Assembly (NCBI GenBank): GCA_028292485.1 | Contig: JAQGMG010000004.1 | Span: 62,001-126,000 of the forward strand | Reading direction: 5' to 3' | Length of the DNA: 64,000 nt | DNA from: Rhodocyclales bacterium | GTDB taxonomy: Bacteria > Pseudomonadota > Gammaproteobacteria > Burkholderiales > Rhodocyclaceae | Part shown: one piece after another, positions 55,247-64,000 of the stretch | Layout of the letters: each line of letters begins with the position of its first letter | Numbering within the stretch: position 1 is the stretch's first letter | Position numbers and translations under genes: made by a program | The notes under the pieces: generated by a model | Seen by the model: only the letters and a program-made list of their open reading frames with translations | What the model was told of the DNA's origin: nothing | The model's database searches: none

Positions 55247-55372
55247 AATATGCGGACGGTGCCGGTAAAGGCTTGCCAGTCAGATAGTCGTGCCCCCGGC
55301 ACGAAAATCGCTTCAGCTGCCTCCGCGCGTGTTGATGATTTGACCTGATCTCACTTTACTGGAGCCCTAGCC

Positions 55373-56362
55373 ATGTCCTTCGTCACGCCTGCGTGTTTCA
55401 AAAACACGCCAATCGACACCCCACGCCACGGTCCGCTGCAAGCGCGTTTGCAGTGCAAACCGCTTGGCATTTCCCTTCTTGCTGTCAGCCTTGCGATTGC
55501 TTCGAGCAACTTGCTCGCTGCCGATGAGCCCGCGCCTGATCTGACCTTTACGGGTCATATCGATCTTGTCTCCGCCTATTACTTGCGCGGTGCGACGACG
55601 ACCTATGGCAACGTCAAACCCGGTCTCGGCAACGAGGGTGCGGATGCGCCCGAGTCGAGGCGGCCAGTACTGCAATGGGGCGCCGACATCACGCATACCA
55701 ACGGCCTCTACGCGGGTTATTGGGCATCGCTCATCAACTATTCGTACAAGAGCCTCGGCCAATCCTACGACTACTACGCAAGAGGCCAGACGCCGCCATC
55801 GGACTTCAATTTCCAGACGCCCAGGTCGGTCGAGAACGATTTCTATGGTGGCTACAACGGCACCATCGGCGACTTCGGTTACACGGCGGGGATGACGGCC
55901 TACTACTACTTCAACGGCAAGCATTCCAATGGCCTGGAAACGAAGCTGGCGGCCAGTTATGCCGGCGTCACATTCAGTGCGCAGACCCTGCTCAACGATA
56001 CGGTGTGGGGCAATCGCGGCGACACATATTTCCTGCTCAACTACAGCTATGCGCTGCCTTACAAGATCACCGCCACGGCTAGCCTCGGCGCTTACTACTA
56101 CACCAAGGAAGGCAAGTACCTCGGCACGCACGATCCGCTGACCGGCACGAGTTGTCCGAGGGATACAGCCTTTGTGGTCAATGGATGTTTCTCCGGTGCC
56201 GCGCCGGTGCAGGGCGGCTATCGGCACCTCATTCTTGGCGTGTCGCAGCCCATTGGTGACACCGGCGTGACCTGGGGTCTGCAGGGCATTCTCGGCGGTG
56301 TGAATCGTTACGGCATACGCCAGGCCAACAGGATATTTGGTTCCATCTCCTACGGTTTCTGA
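55373..56362 (+). CDS. TorF-like outer membrane porin
   Basis: A 329-residue exported protein. The start ATG at 55373 is preceded by GGAG; the signal has a long n-region (~32 residues) before LLAVSLAIASSNLLA (cleavage about residue 50). The rest consists of alternating beta-strand segments such as GHIDLVSAYYLRGATTT, GGYNGTIGDFGYTAGMTAYYYFNG and a terminal Phe (FGSISYGF), typical of barrels (TIGR02001/TorF-like). It diverges from the guanidine operon and could be its outer-membrane pore; this is inference from context. A strong terminator follows. Confidence 0.85.
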   Translation: MSFVTPACFKNTPIDTPRHGPLQARLQCKPLGISLLAVSLAIASSNLLAADEPAPDLTFTGHIDLVSAYYLRGATTTYGNVKPGLGNEGADAPESRRPVLQWGADITHTNGLYAGYWASLINYSYKSLGQSYDYYARGQTPPSDFNFQTPRSVENDFYGGYNGTIGDFGYTAGMTAYYYFNGKHSNGLETKLAASYAGVTFSAQTLLNDTVWGNRGDTYFLLNYSYALPYKITATASLGAYYYTKEGKYLGTHDPLTGTSCPRDTAFVVNGCFSGAAPVQGGYRHLILGVSQPIGDTGVTWGLQGILGGVNRYGIRQANRIFGSISYGF

Positions 56363-56370
56363 CCGTAGTC

Positions 56371-56398
56371 AAAAGGGCGCGCAAGCGCCCTTTTTTCT
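56371..56398 (+). terminator. terminator after the porin gene
   Basis: The perfect 10-bp stem AAAAGGGCGC / GCGCCCTTTT with GCAA loop is followed by a T-run. Confidence 0.9.
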
Positions 56399-56479
56399 TT
56401 CACGCAATTCTCGGGCAAGCGTGTCGGTGCCCGGCTGTTCTGTCAGTATTGCGCTGCTTCCACTCCTCATGCATTCCCG

Positions 56480-57472
56480 ATGCCGCTCGATCCCCGTGCC
56501 GTAAGTCTGCTGGAGATGCTGAACCGCATCGAGGCACCACGCCTCGAAGAGCAGCCGCTTGAGTTTGCGCGCCGCAACTTCCAGAAGCTGATGTTTGCCT
56601 ATCGCCCGGATGCGCCGGCGGTCGCCAGCGTCGAAGACATTATGATCCCGCGGCGTGAATTCGCCGGAGGCTCTTTGCGGAGCCGCCTGTATAAACCTCG
56701 CAACGATACTTCGGGGCCATTGCCTGTGCTGCTATGGCTGCATGGCGGCGGCTGGACACTCGGCGATCTGGCGAGTTACGACACGCTATGTCGGGGGCTG
56801 TGCAGCGAAGCGCAGTGTGCGGTGCTGGCACTCGACTATCGATTGGCGCCCGAGAACCGCTTTCCGGCCGCAGTGGATGACGCACTGTGGGCATTTCACT
56901 GGCTCGTGCGCGAAGGCATTACGCTGAATCTCGATGCTGCAAGCATGGCAATCGGCGGCGATTCGGCAGGCGGCAATCTTGCCGCAGTGATTTGTCTCAT
57001 GCTGCGTGACGCGTCGCGCAGCAAGCCTGTTGATGCCAGCGGCATGATTCCCTGCTGTCAGCTGCTGGTCTATCCGATCACTGATCAGACCAGCCAGCGT
57101 GCCTCACACGAAAAATACGGCGAAGGCCATTTTCTCGACCGCGCCTCGATCAACTGGTTTCAGCACAATTACCTGGCTGCAGAATCCGACTACACGGACT
57201 GGCGTGCCTCGCCATTGCTGGCAAAAGACTTCTCCGGTCTACCTCCGACGCTGATTGTGACGGCGGAGTGCGACCCGCTTACCGACGACGGGCGTGCGTA
57301 CGCAGACAAGCTGGCGGCGGCCGGCGTCGATGTTCATTACAGCGAGTACGCAGGAATGATCCACGGCTTCCTGACCATGGGGCGTCTTTTTCCTGAGGCC
57401 GGAAATGCCATCGAGGAGATGGCTCGGGCATTGCAGGAAGCCTTCAAGACAGGTGCGCAGAAGGGCGCCTGA
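56480..57472 (+). CDS. alpha/beta hydrolase, hormone-sensitive-lipase type esterase
   Basis: A 330-residue esterase of family IV. The oxyanion motif LLWLHGGGWT (HGGG at 88-91), the nucleophile Ser162 in GGDSAGG, the acid in ECDPLTDDG and the His in MIHGF are all present. An N-terminal cap helix region precedes. It would hydrolyse short-chain carboxyl esters in the cytoplasm; the physiological substrate is unknown. It converges on the methyltransferase gene with 14 bp between the stops. Confidence 0.92.
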   Translation: MPLDPRAVSLLEMLNRIEAPRLEEQPLEFARRNFQKLMFAYRPDAPAVASVEDIMIPRREFAGGSLRSRLYKPRNDTSGPLPVLLWLHGGGWTLGDLASYDTLCRGLCSEAQCAVLALDYRLAPENRFPAAVDDALWAFHWLVREGITLNLDAASMAIGGDSAGGNLAAVICLMLRDASRSKPVDASGMIPCCQLLVYPITDQTSQRASHEKYGEGHFLDRASINWFQHNYLAAESDYTDWRASPLLAKDFSGLPPTLIVTAECDPLTDDGRAYADKLAAAGVDVHYSEYAGMIHGFLTMGRLFPEAGNAIEEMARALQEAFKTGAQKGA

Positions 57473-57486
57473 CTGAAGCTGGATTA

Positions 57487-58251
57487 TCAGCTTCGCTCGA
57501 ACCAGTTCAAGCGCTCGCGCAGGCTGACGACGTGGCCGATGATGAGCAGCGCGGGTGGGCGAAGACCGGCATCGGCTACCGCTTGTGGCAAGGTTCCAAT
57601 CGTTGCCGCGATCGTGCGTTGTTCCGGCAACGTGGCGTGGCGAACGCAAGCGGCTGGCGTGTCGGCAGGCATGCCGTGCGCGATGAGATGCCGGCTGATT
57701 TCCGGCAGGGACAGCACACCCATGTAAATCACGACGGTCTGTTGCGCGCGTGCCAGCGCGGGCCAATCCAGGTCGCTGCTGTCGTCCCGCAGATGCCCTG
57801 TCACAAACACCACGGCCTGTGCGTGGTCGCGGTGCGTCAGCGGAATACCCGCGTAGGCCGCGGCGCCGCAAGCTGCCGTGACGCCGGGCACGACCTCGAA
57901 GGCGATGCCCGCTGCAGCAAGCTCTTCACCCTCTTCACCGCCGCGGCCAAAAATATACGGGTCGCCGCCCTTGAGCCGCACCACGCGTTTGCCTTCACGG
58001 GCCAGCCTGACCAGCAAGGCATTGATGCCCTCCTGTGGCAGCGTATGTTTGCCGGCCTGTTTGCCGACATAGATGCGCTCTGCGTCGGTGCGTGCGAGGT
58101 CCAGGATTGCAGTGCCCACCAGATGATCGAAGACCAGCACATCGGCCTGACCGATCAGGCGAGCGGCACGTACCGTCAGTAATTCGGAATCGCCGGGGCC
58201 GCCGCCCACCAGGGCAACGTGGCCAGGCAATAGCTCTGTAATGGCGGGCAT
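57487..58251 (-). CDS. cobA: uroporphyrinogen-III C-methyltransferase (SUMT)
   Basis: A 254-residue methyltransferase starting [21 protein letters not shown] (ATG at 58251). It has the family's [58 protein letters not shown] and VVIYMG segments. It methylates uroporphyrinogen III at C2 and C7 for sirohaem or cobalamin. It is the stand-alone form, without the CysG oxidase/ferrochelatase domain. An upstream in-frame extension of 16 residues is less likely. Confidence 0.95.
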   Translation of the reverse strand: MPAITELLPGHVALVGGGPGDSELLTVRAARLIGQADVLVFDHLVGTAILDLARTDAERIYVGKQAGKHTLPQEGINALLVRLAREGKRVVRLKGGDPYIFGRGGEEGEELAAAGIAFEVVPGVTAACGAAAYAGIPLTHRDHAQAVVFVTGHLRDDSSDLDWPALARAQQTVVIYMGVLSLPEISRHLIAHGMPADTPAACVRHATLPEQRTIAATIGTLPQAVADAGLRPPALLIIGHVVSLRERLNWFERS

Positions 58252-58913
58252 GTATAAGAACCGGAAGGGAACAGGCTGGAAGTTTAGCGGATTCGACATC
58301 GCCGCTCCTGCCCTGACGGCGAAGGAGCGCTACTTGCTCTGGCAATGCCTTCATTGTCCTTCGGGATGCGACGAATGGTTTGTAACGTAAGGCGAGATAC
58401 AATGCGGATGCTGCGTTGCACTATAACTATGAGTGCATGCCTTGTGGAGTCGTCGCGGGATTTTGACCCCGGCACGCGGTGGTGAGAGTTGGAGTAAAAA
58501 AAGAATGAAAAACAAACAAGAAAACATAGCGTACAGCCATGCGAACTGCGAGCGCATGGGAGGCAATGTCATTGTTGGCAATGACCTGCCCGGACGTCTC
58601 CCCTGCACAACGCGGCAAACCCAATACCACAGCCGCATTGCGGCCATGTTGCAGAACGACATCCGGTCGGGAAAATCAGCTTCAATCTTGCCATCAGCGC
58701 GAACAAATGCATGTCCAAAAGGGCAAATTGCCCACTTGGGCACCGCATTCTTGAGCGTTCGTGAATCACATCACGGCATCATCCGGTCCCATCGCATAAG
58801 GTTCGCCCTGCCCCTTGCAGGCATCGTTGCCCGGGGGTGTCGCCAAGCGCCTTCACAGCAAGGTGCCACGTCCAAGCGTTTGAGTAGGGTTTCACGAAAA
58901 ACCGGGGATCAGA
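58252..58913. other. 662-bp leader region upstream of the sugar transferase
   Basis: No supportable gene. It contains A-rich (58496-58530) and palindromic (GGGCAAATTGCCC near 58722) stretches. A 165-codon open frame at 58433-58930 has no recognisable domain and runs over the start of the next gene. The region may carry regulatory sites for the PrsK/PrsR-linked operon. Confidence 0.5.
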
Positions 58914-60299
58914 ATGCTTCGTCTGTTTAATCACTATTTCCCATCGAGCGCGGTCTACCAGGTACTCATCGACGTACTGGTGCTGTTCTGCGCAATCCTG
59001 CTGGCAGCTTTTTATGTAGGTGGTGAAGCAGCCTCCACGATGTCCGGTGTGGTTCCTTCCGCTCTGGTGTTTGCCGTTGTGATGATGGCGCTGAGCAGTG
59101 CGCTCGGCCTTTACGGCTCGCATCGCGACGCTTCCTTCCGCGACCTGCTTGCGCGCATCGTTCTTACAGTTCTTTTCAGCGTGCCGGTCGCCTGGGGCGT
59201 GTTCCGTTTGTTGCCGTGGGGCGGCGATCGCTACCAGGCCCTCGATGCTACTGTCATCATGTTGCTGGGCGGGGTACTGTTCGTGCGCGGTGTGTCGCGT
59301 CGTGCGGGTGTGGCATCCATCTGGCGTCGCCGCGTGCTGGTGATCGGCACTGGCCGTGAAGCCGCTTCCGTCGAATACTCGCTGACCCATCCGCATCACC
59401 CTGGTCTTTCCATCGTCGGTTTCCTGCCTGTGCCAGGCTCCGACGAATCCCTGGTTCATCCTTCACGTGTTCTGCCGGCGGGCCGCTCGCTGCTCGAAAC
59501 GGCACGTGCCCTCGATGCAGACGAAATCATCGTTGCCGTGCGCGAGCGCCGTGGCGGTACCTTGCCTTTGTCAGAGCTGCTCGATTGCAAGCTCTCCGGC
59601 ATCAAGGTGCTCGACCTCTCCTGCTTCTTCGAACGTGTGCGCGGTCAGGTCCGTCTGGATTCGCTGCGTGCGAGCTGGCTGATATACGGCGAAGGCTTCC
59701 GTCAGGGCACCCTGCGCACGATGATCAAACGCGTATTCGACGTTTGCGCAGCCCTGGGTTTGTTGATCCTGGCTTCGCCCCTGATGTTGCTGGCCGTTAT
59801 CGCGATTGGCATTGAAGATGGCTTCCCGGTGCTCTACAGGCAAGAGCGCGTGGGTCAGGGTGGCCGCGTCTTCAAGGTCATCAAATTCCGCAGCATGTGG
59901 CGTGACGCCGAGAAAGACGGCAAGCCGCGCTGGGCCAGTGCCAACGACAACCGCGCAACGCGTGTCGGCCGCATCATGCGCAAGACGCGTATCGATGAAT
60001 TGCCGCAGCTCTTCAACGTGTTGATGGGATCGATGAGCATGGTGGGCCCACGCCCCGAGCGTCCATTCTTCGTCGATCAGCTCACCAACGAGATTCCTTT
60101 CTACGCTGTGCGCCATTCGCTCAAACCTGGTGTGACAGGCTGGGCGCAGGTTCGCTACCAGTATGGCGCCTCGGTTGACGATGCCGTGCAGAAGCTGCAA
60201 TACGACCTGTACTACGTGAAGAACCACACCTTGTTCCTGGACATGATGGTGTTGGCCGAGACCGTTCGTGTCGTGGTGACAGGTGAAGGGGCGCAATAA
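58914..60299 (+). CDS. XrtA/PEP-CTERM-associated sugar transferase (TIGR03013-like, polyisoprenyl-phosphate glycosyl-1-phosphate transferase)
   Basis: A 461-residue membrane protein. Four to five N-terminal helices (VYQVLIDVLVLFCAILLAAF onward) precede a CoA-binding-like region RVLVIGTGREAASVEY. A fifth helix and the C-terminal bacterial sugar transferase domain follow, with RQERVGQGGRVFKVIKFRSM, RIDELPQLFNVLMGSMSMVGPRPERP and the PGVTGWAQVRYQYGAS segment. It starts exopolysaccharide assembly by loading a sugar-1-phosphate on undecaprenyl phosphate. It opens the right-hand exosortase-A block. Confidence 0.93.
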   Translation: MLRLFNHYFPSSAVYQVLIDVLVLFCAILLAAFYVGGEAASTMSGVVPSALVFAVVMMALSSALGLYGSHRDASFRDLLARIVLTVLFSVPVAWGVFRLLPWGGDRYQALDATVIMLLGGVLFVRGVSRRAGVASIWRRRVLVIGTGREAASVEYSLTHPHHPGLSIVGFLPVPGSDESLVHPSRVLPAGRSLLETARALDADEIIVAVRERRGGTLPLSELLDCKLSGIKVLDLSCFFERVRGQVRLDSLRASWLIYGEGFRQGTLRTMIKRVFDVCAALGLLILASPLMLLAVIAIGIEDGFPVLYRQERVGQGGRVFKVIKFRSMWRDAEKDGKPRWASANDNRATRVGRIMRKTRIDELPQLFNVLMGSMSMVGPRPERPFFVDQLTNEIPFYAVRHSLKPGVTGWAQVRYQYGASVDDAVQKLQYDLYYVKNHTLFLDMMVLAETVRVVVTGEGAQ

Positions 60300-60364
60300 T
60301 CAGTGGTGTCCGGCAAGGCCCTTTTTTGTGCTGCCGCCGTAAATCCTGCGCCTTGATCTATCTG

Positions 60365-60393
60365 AAGCCCCGCCGTCGAGCGGGGCTTTTTTG
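60365..60393 (+). terminator. terminator after the sugar transferase gene
   Basis: The 9-bp stem AAGCCCCGC / GCGGGGCTT with a six-nt loop is followed by T6. It separates the transferase from prsK. Confidence 0.85.
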
Positions 60394-60475
60394 TGGTGCT
60401 GCAGTAAAGGTGCAATATCCGCGCCGACATGGGCAGTAGTGAAGCGGCACGACATTGCCGTGGAATAATGAGCTG

Positions 60476-62548
60476 ATGGAATCCTCTCTCAACGAAGTCC
60501 GGATGTGGGCCAGCGGCGCTGCTGCCGTGGTTTTCGGCTGCCTGTCGCTCTATCTGCGCATGGGCTGGCGCGGCGGCACGCTGGGCGGACGTCTCATGGC
60601 CGCCATGCTGGTGTCCTGCGCATGGGCAGCGCTCGATGCGGCCGGGCAGGTCGGGCTGATGTGGTCTTCACTGGCTTTGCTGCTCGAGATACTGCGCCCC
60701 GCAGCCTGGAGTTACTTCCTCGTCGGTCTGCTGGCGGTCGCAACGCGCTCGGACGACAAGCACGAACCAGCCGCGTGGGTACAGCAGAGCGCCCAGGCGG
60801 TCTTTGCCGGCGCCTTGATGATGAGCATCGCTGGTTTCGTCGTGCACGAAGTGTCGCGCTGGATCTTCTATGCAGAGCTGCTGATGGTGGTATGGCTGCT
60901 GGTGCTGGTCGAACAGGTTTATCGCAACTTCCCGAGCGGTTCGCGCTGGGGGATCAAGCCTCTCATTCTGGGCTTGGCCTGCGTGCTGAGTTTCGATTTC
61001 TACCTGTTCGCCGAGGCAGCGCTGTTAGGACGAATGGATAACGACGTGCTGGCCGTGCGCGGCATCGTGCATGCCCTTGTGGGGCCACTTGCTGCCATGT
61101 CGGCGGTGCGCAGCCGCGACTGGACTTTCCGCATCAGCGTTTCGCGCCAGCTGGTGTTCCATTCCACCGCATTGGCTGTATCGGGCCTCTACCTGTTGCT
61201 GGTTGCGGCGGCAGGCTACTACGTGCGCTGGTTCGGTGGCAGCTGGGGCCGGGCGCTGCAAACGGCGATGATGTTCGGCGGTTTGTTCATGCTGGTCTTC
61301 GTTGCGTTTTCCGGTTCCTTCCGCGCGCGCCTGCGCGTCTGGCTCAACAAGAATCTCTTCGCTTATCGCTACGATTATCGCGAGGCCTGGCTGAAATTCA
61401 CCAAGGCCCTCAGCGGTGTTTCCGCTGGCGGGCAGACCGGTCTGACGCTTGAGCAAAGTGTGATCTCGGCGCTGGCCGAACTGGTCGAAAGTCCTGGCGG
61501 CGTGTTGTGGTTGCGCGACGCCGACAATGTGTATCGGCCGCGCGCCAAGCTGAACTGCCCGCTCAACGAAGGCGAGGAGGCAGCCGATGCGCCGCTCGCC
61601 AAGTTCATGCACGAGCAGGCCTGGATCGTCAATCTTGAAGAATGGCGTAGCCGGCCGAGCCTGTATCAAGGACTGGCTGTGCCGCCATGGTTGTCGACTG
61701 CGACGGATGCGTGGCTGCTGGTGCCGCTGATCAGCGGGGAAGAGATGGTTGCCTTCGTCGTGCTGGCAACGGCACGCGCACCGATCGAAGTGAACTGGGA
61801 AGTGCTGGACTTGCTCAAGACCGCGGGTCGTCAGGCAGCGAGCTATCTTGGTCGTGCGCAAGCCACGGCGGCCTTGCTTGAAGCGCAGAAGTTCGATTCG
61901 TTCAATCGCATGTCGGCCTTCGTCGTGCATGACTTGAAGAATCTCGTCGCGCAGTTGTCGCTGATGCTCAAGAACGCGGCACGCCACAAGGACAATCCCG
62001 AGTTCCAGGAAGACATGCTGCTGACGGTCGAGAACGTGGCCGAACGTATGCGCGGCCTGATGACGCAGTTGCAGAACAAATCACCGATCGAGCACAAGCG
62101 CTGGGTCGATGTAGGCGAGCTGTGTGGCGCGGTACTGGCTGATCGCCGTGTCGCCGGTCCGGAAGTATCGCTAGAGGCGGAGCCAGAACTGGGCGTGTTT
62201 GGCCAGGCTGAGCGGCTGCAGCGGATTATCGGCCATGTCGTGCAGAACGCCACGGAAGCAACGCCCGAGCATGGTAAGGTTTCGGTTGCGGTGCGCCGCG
62301 CCGGCACGCATGTGCGCATCGAGATCAGCGATACGGGTTGCGGTATGACGCCGGAGTTTGTGCGCGAACGCCTGTTTCGACCGTTCCAGACGACCAAGCA
62401 GAATGGCATGGGGATTGGCGCCTTCGAAGTTCAACAGTATGTCAGTGAGCTGGGGGGCAGGGTGGAGGTCGATAGCGAACCGGATGTCGGCACGCGCTTC
62501 GTACTCCTGTTTCCGCTGAGCCACCGTAACGAAGCTTCGGCCGCCTGA
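60476..62548 (+). CDS. prsK: XrtA/PEP-CTERM system histidine kinase PrsK
   Basis: A 690-residue sensor kinase from the ATG at 60476. The N-terminal ~290 residues hold about eight hydrophobic helices. A GAF-like region follows (~310-460), then the H-box FVVHDLKNLVAQLSL with His485. The ATPase domain has HVVQNATEATP (N-box), ISDTGCGMT (G1) and GMGIGAFEV (G2). It phosphorylates the adjacent PrsR response regulator and so controls exopolysaccharide and PEP-CTERM genes in related bacteria. Its signal is unknown. Confidence 0.95.
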   Translation: MESSLNEVRMWASGAAAVVFGCLSLYLRMGWRGGTLGGRLMAAMLVSCAWAALDAAGQVGLMWSSLALLLEILRPAAWSYFLVGLLAVATRSDDKHEPAAWVQQSAQAVFAGALMMSIAGFVVHEVSRWIFYAELLMVVWLLVLVEQVYRNFPSGSRWGIKPLILGLACVLSFDFYLFAEAALLGRMDNDVLAVRGIVHALVGPLAAMSAVRSRDWTFRISVSRQLVFHSTALAVSGLYLLLVAAAGYYVRWFGGSWGRALQTAMMFGGLFMLVFVAFSGSFRARLRVWLNKNLFAYRYDYREAWLKFTKALSGVSAGGQTGLTLEQSVISALAELVESPGGVLWLRDADNVYRPRAKLNCPLNEGEEAADAPLAKFMHEQAWIVNLEEWRSRPSLYQGLAVPPWLSTATDAWLLVPLISGEEMVAFVVLATARAPIEVNWEVLDLLKTAGRQAASYLGRAQATAALLEAQKFDSFNRMSAFVVHDLKNLVAQLSLMLKNAARHKDNPEFQEDMLLTVENVAERMRGLMTQLQNKSPIEHKRWVDVGELCGAVLADRRVAGPEVSLEAEPELGVFGQAERLQRIIGHVVQNATEATPEHGKVSVAVRRAGTHVRIEISDTGCGMTPEFVRERLFRPFQTTKQNGMGIGAFEVQQYVSELGGRVEVDSEPDVGTRFVLLFPLSHRNEASAA

Positions 62549-62598
62549 GCTGTAGCGTGAATCCTGGGCCTGCGTGGCCTGAAAGTGATGGGAATGTA

Positions 62599-63987
62599 AT
62601 GGCAGAAAGCAATCCCGAAAAAGCCAGGGTGCTCCTTATCGTCGAGGACGATCCGGCGTTGCAGAAGCAGATGAAATGGGCGTTCGACAGCTACGAAGCG
62701 GTGCTCGCTTCCGATCGCGAATCGGCCATTACACAATTGCGTCGTCATGAGCCGGCCGTCGTCACCATGGACCTGGGTTTACCGCCGGCACCGGACGATG
62801 TCAGCGAAGGCTTCCGCCTGCTCGAAGAAATCCTCGCGCTGGCGCCCGACACGAAGGTAATCGTACTCACCGGTCAGCATGATCGTGACAACGCGGTACG
62901 TGCCGTCGGGCTGGGCGCTTACGATTTTTTCGGCAAGCCTTTCGAGCCCGAGCTGCTGGTGCTGACCATCGAACGGGCCTTCCGTCTCTACGATCTGCAA
63001 CAGGAAAACAAGCGCTTGCTGACGACGCAGACCGGCAGTGCGCTGGGTGGCCTGATCACGCGCGATGCGGGCATGCTGCGCATCTGTCGTACCATCGAGA
63101 AGGTTGCCAACACCAATGCAACTGTCATGCTGCTCGGCCAGAGCGGTACCGGCAAGGAATTGCTGGCGCGCGGCGTACATGAAAAATCCGGGCGCAAGGC
63201 CGAGCGCTTCATCGCCATCAACTGTGCAGCCATCCCCGAGAATCTGCTCGAGAGCGAACTGTTCGGCTACGAGCGTGGCGCCTTTACCGGTGCGGTCAAG
63301 CAGACACCCGGCAAGTTCGAGCTGGCGCACAAGGGCACCTTGTTCCTCGACGAAATCGGCGATCTGCCGCAGAGCCTGCAGGCCAAGCTGTTGCGCTTTC
63401 TGCAGGAGCGAAAGGTCGAGCGCATCGGTGGTCGCGAAGAAATTCCGGTTGATGTGCGTGTCGTCTGTGCGACCCACCAGGACCTGCGCCTGCGCATCAA
63501 GGATGGCAGTTTCCGCGAGGATCTGTTCTACCGCCTTGCCGAAATCATCGTGGACATTCCCGCGCTCACCGAGCGCCAGGGCGATGCCAGCCTGCTTGCC
63601 CATGCTTTCGTGCAGCGCTTCGCACAGGAGATGAAGCGCGGCAACATGAGCCTTACCGATGATGCCGTGGCCGCCATCGAAGCCCATGCCTGGCCTGGCA
63701 ATGTGCGCGAGCTGGAGAACTGCATCAAGCGCGCAGTCATCATGGCCGATGGCAATCGCATCGGCGTGGACGACCTGGGACTGGAAGCCGTCGAAGAAGA
63801 TTTCGCCGTATTGAATCTGCGGCAAGTTCGCGACGAGGCGGAAAAACGCGCCGTCGTCTGCGTACTGTCACGCGTCAATGGCAACATCGCGCGTGCTGCC
63901 GAGGTGCTGGGGGTCAGTCGCCCGACGCTCTATGACTTGATGAATCGCTTTGGCATACGCAAGGACGCGGCTGCGCCCGAGCAATAG
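62599..63987 (+). CDS. prsR: XrtA/PEP-CTERM system sigma-54-dependent response regulator PrsR
   Basis: A 462-residue NtrC-type regulator from the ATG at 62599. It has a receiver domain with phosphoacceptor Asp58 (MDLGLP) and a non-standard long PAPDDVSEGF loop. The AAA+ sigma-54 activation domain follows, with GQSGTGKELLARG (Walker A), the complete GAFTGA loop (ESELFGYERGAFTGAV) and LFLDEIGDLP (Walker B). A C-terminal Fis-type HTH (NIARAAEVLGVSRPTLYDLMNRFG) completes it. It activates sigma-54 promoters when phosphorylated by PrsK. Confidence 0.95.
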   Translation: MAESNPEKARVLLIVEDDPALQKQMKWAFDSYEAVLASDRESAITQLRRHEPAVVTMDLGLPPAPDDVSEGFRLLEEILALAPDTKVIVLTGQHDRDNAVRAVGLGAYDFFGKPFEPELLVLTIERAFRLYDLQQENKRLLTTQTGSALGGLITRDAGMLRICRTIEKVANTNATVMLLGQSGTGKELLARGVHEKSGRKAERFIAINCAAIPENLLESELFGYERGAFTGAVKQTPGKFELAHKGTLFLDEIGDLPQSLQAKLLRFLQERKVERIGGREEIPVDVRVVCATHQDLRLRIKDGSFREDLFYRLAEIIVDIPALTERQGDASLLAHAFVQRFAQEMKRGNMSLTDDAVAAIEAHAWPGNVRELENCIKRAVIMADGNRIGVDDLGLEAVEEDFAVLNLRQVRDEAEKRAVVCVLSRVNGNIARAAEVLGVSRPTLYDLMNRFGIRKDAAAPEQ

Positions 63988-64000
63988 ACGACATGCCACG

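Larger units (their letters stand above)
54932..55372. other. 441-bp divergent intergenic region between guanidine operon and porin
   Basis: It contains three 13-bp tandem repeats (54946-54984) and a pair of AATGTGCACC repeats near 55224-55246. Promoters for both directions must lie here. No gene or second guanidine riboswitch is seen on the plus strand. Confidence 0.5.

Noticed and set aside
55100-55372. A second guanidine riboswitch in front of the porin
   Set aside because: The conserved CTAGGGTTC and GGTCCGAGAG blocks are absent on the plus strand.
58549-58760. Possible sigma-54 promoter (TTGGCAATGACCTGCC and TGGGCACCGCATTCTTG) ahead of the sugar transferase
   Set aside because: The spacing between the GG and GC elements is off by one or more nt in both candidates, so the -24/-12 rule is not met.
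58433-58930. A 165-codon open frame upstream of the sugar transferase
   Set aside because: No domain, composition unlike coding neighbours, and it overlaps the start of the strongly supported next gene.
63993-64000. Start of another gene at the right edge
   Set aside because: Only an ATG and a few bases are visible; a prsT-like gene might be expected but cannot be supported.

Overview
This 64 kb window has the look of a betaproteobacterial chromosome. The GC content is high, housekeeping genes are densely packed in operons, and there is an exosortase A (XrtA/PEP-CTERM) type exopolysaccharide gene set, as in Rhodocyclales such as Zoogloea and Uliginosibacterium. Placement in that order is inferred from gene content, not from a phylogeny.

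Layout. 1-8217 is the left part of an exosortase-A-associated locus. It holds a HAD/UbiA-type prenyltransferase (cut by the window edge), a PLP-dependent decarboxylase, an AMP-forming acyl-CoA ligase and a GNAT/FemAB-like protein on the minus strand. Divergent from these are an acyl carrier protein and two alpha/beta hydrolases, then a GT2 glycosyltransferase. 8258-23349 carries argB, an acyltransferase-3, a nudB-barstar-barnase cassette, a large lipoprotein, dut, coaBC, radC, rpmB-rpmG, an aroG-type DAHP synthase, a DUF1015 gene, a deacetylase-family gene and dapA-bamC. 23982-29506 is the queA-tgt-yajC-secD-secF cluster on the minus strand, followed by tRNA-Leu(CAA). 30133-45838 is more mixed: a beta-helix exported protein, cfa, a VOC protein, creA, a SlyD-type isomerase, a DUF2239 gene, an ECF sigma factor with a Tat ferritin-like protein and a cytochrome c, folE-BLUF, a second-type RlmN/Cfr-family gene, a ClC channel, a B12-binding radical SAM protein and a Lys/Ala-rich exported protein.

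46297-54931 is a complete guanidine-uptake and guanidine-carboxylation operon on the minus strand. A guanidine-I (ykkC) riboswitch precedes a substrate-binding protein, permease and ATPase, then two DUF1989 proteins (carboxyguanidine deiminase subunits) and a urea/guanidine carboxylase. A TorF-like porin diverges from it. The last step, allophanate hydrolase, is not in the window. The carboxylase carries an in-frame insertion derived from a dispersed GC-rich palindromic repeat.

56480-64000 holds an esterase, a cobA-type methyltransferase and a second exosortase-A block: a TIGR03013-type sugar transferase and the PrsK/PrsR two-component pair. The exosortase gene itself, PEP-CTERM substrates and the Wzx/Wzy-type genes are not seen and would have to lie outside.

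Two families of dispersed palindromes occupy many intergenic gaps. One is REP-like, with GTCATTCCCGC at one end and GCGGGAATGAC at the other. The second is a CCCTCTCCC/GGGAGAGGG element.
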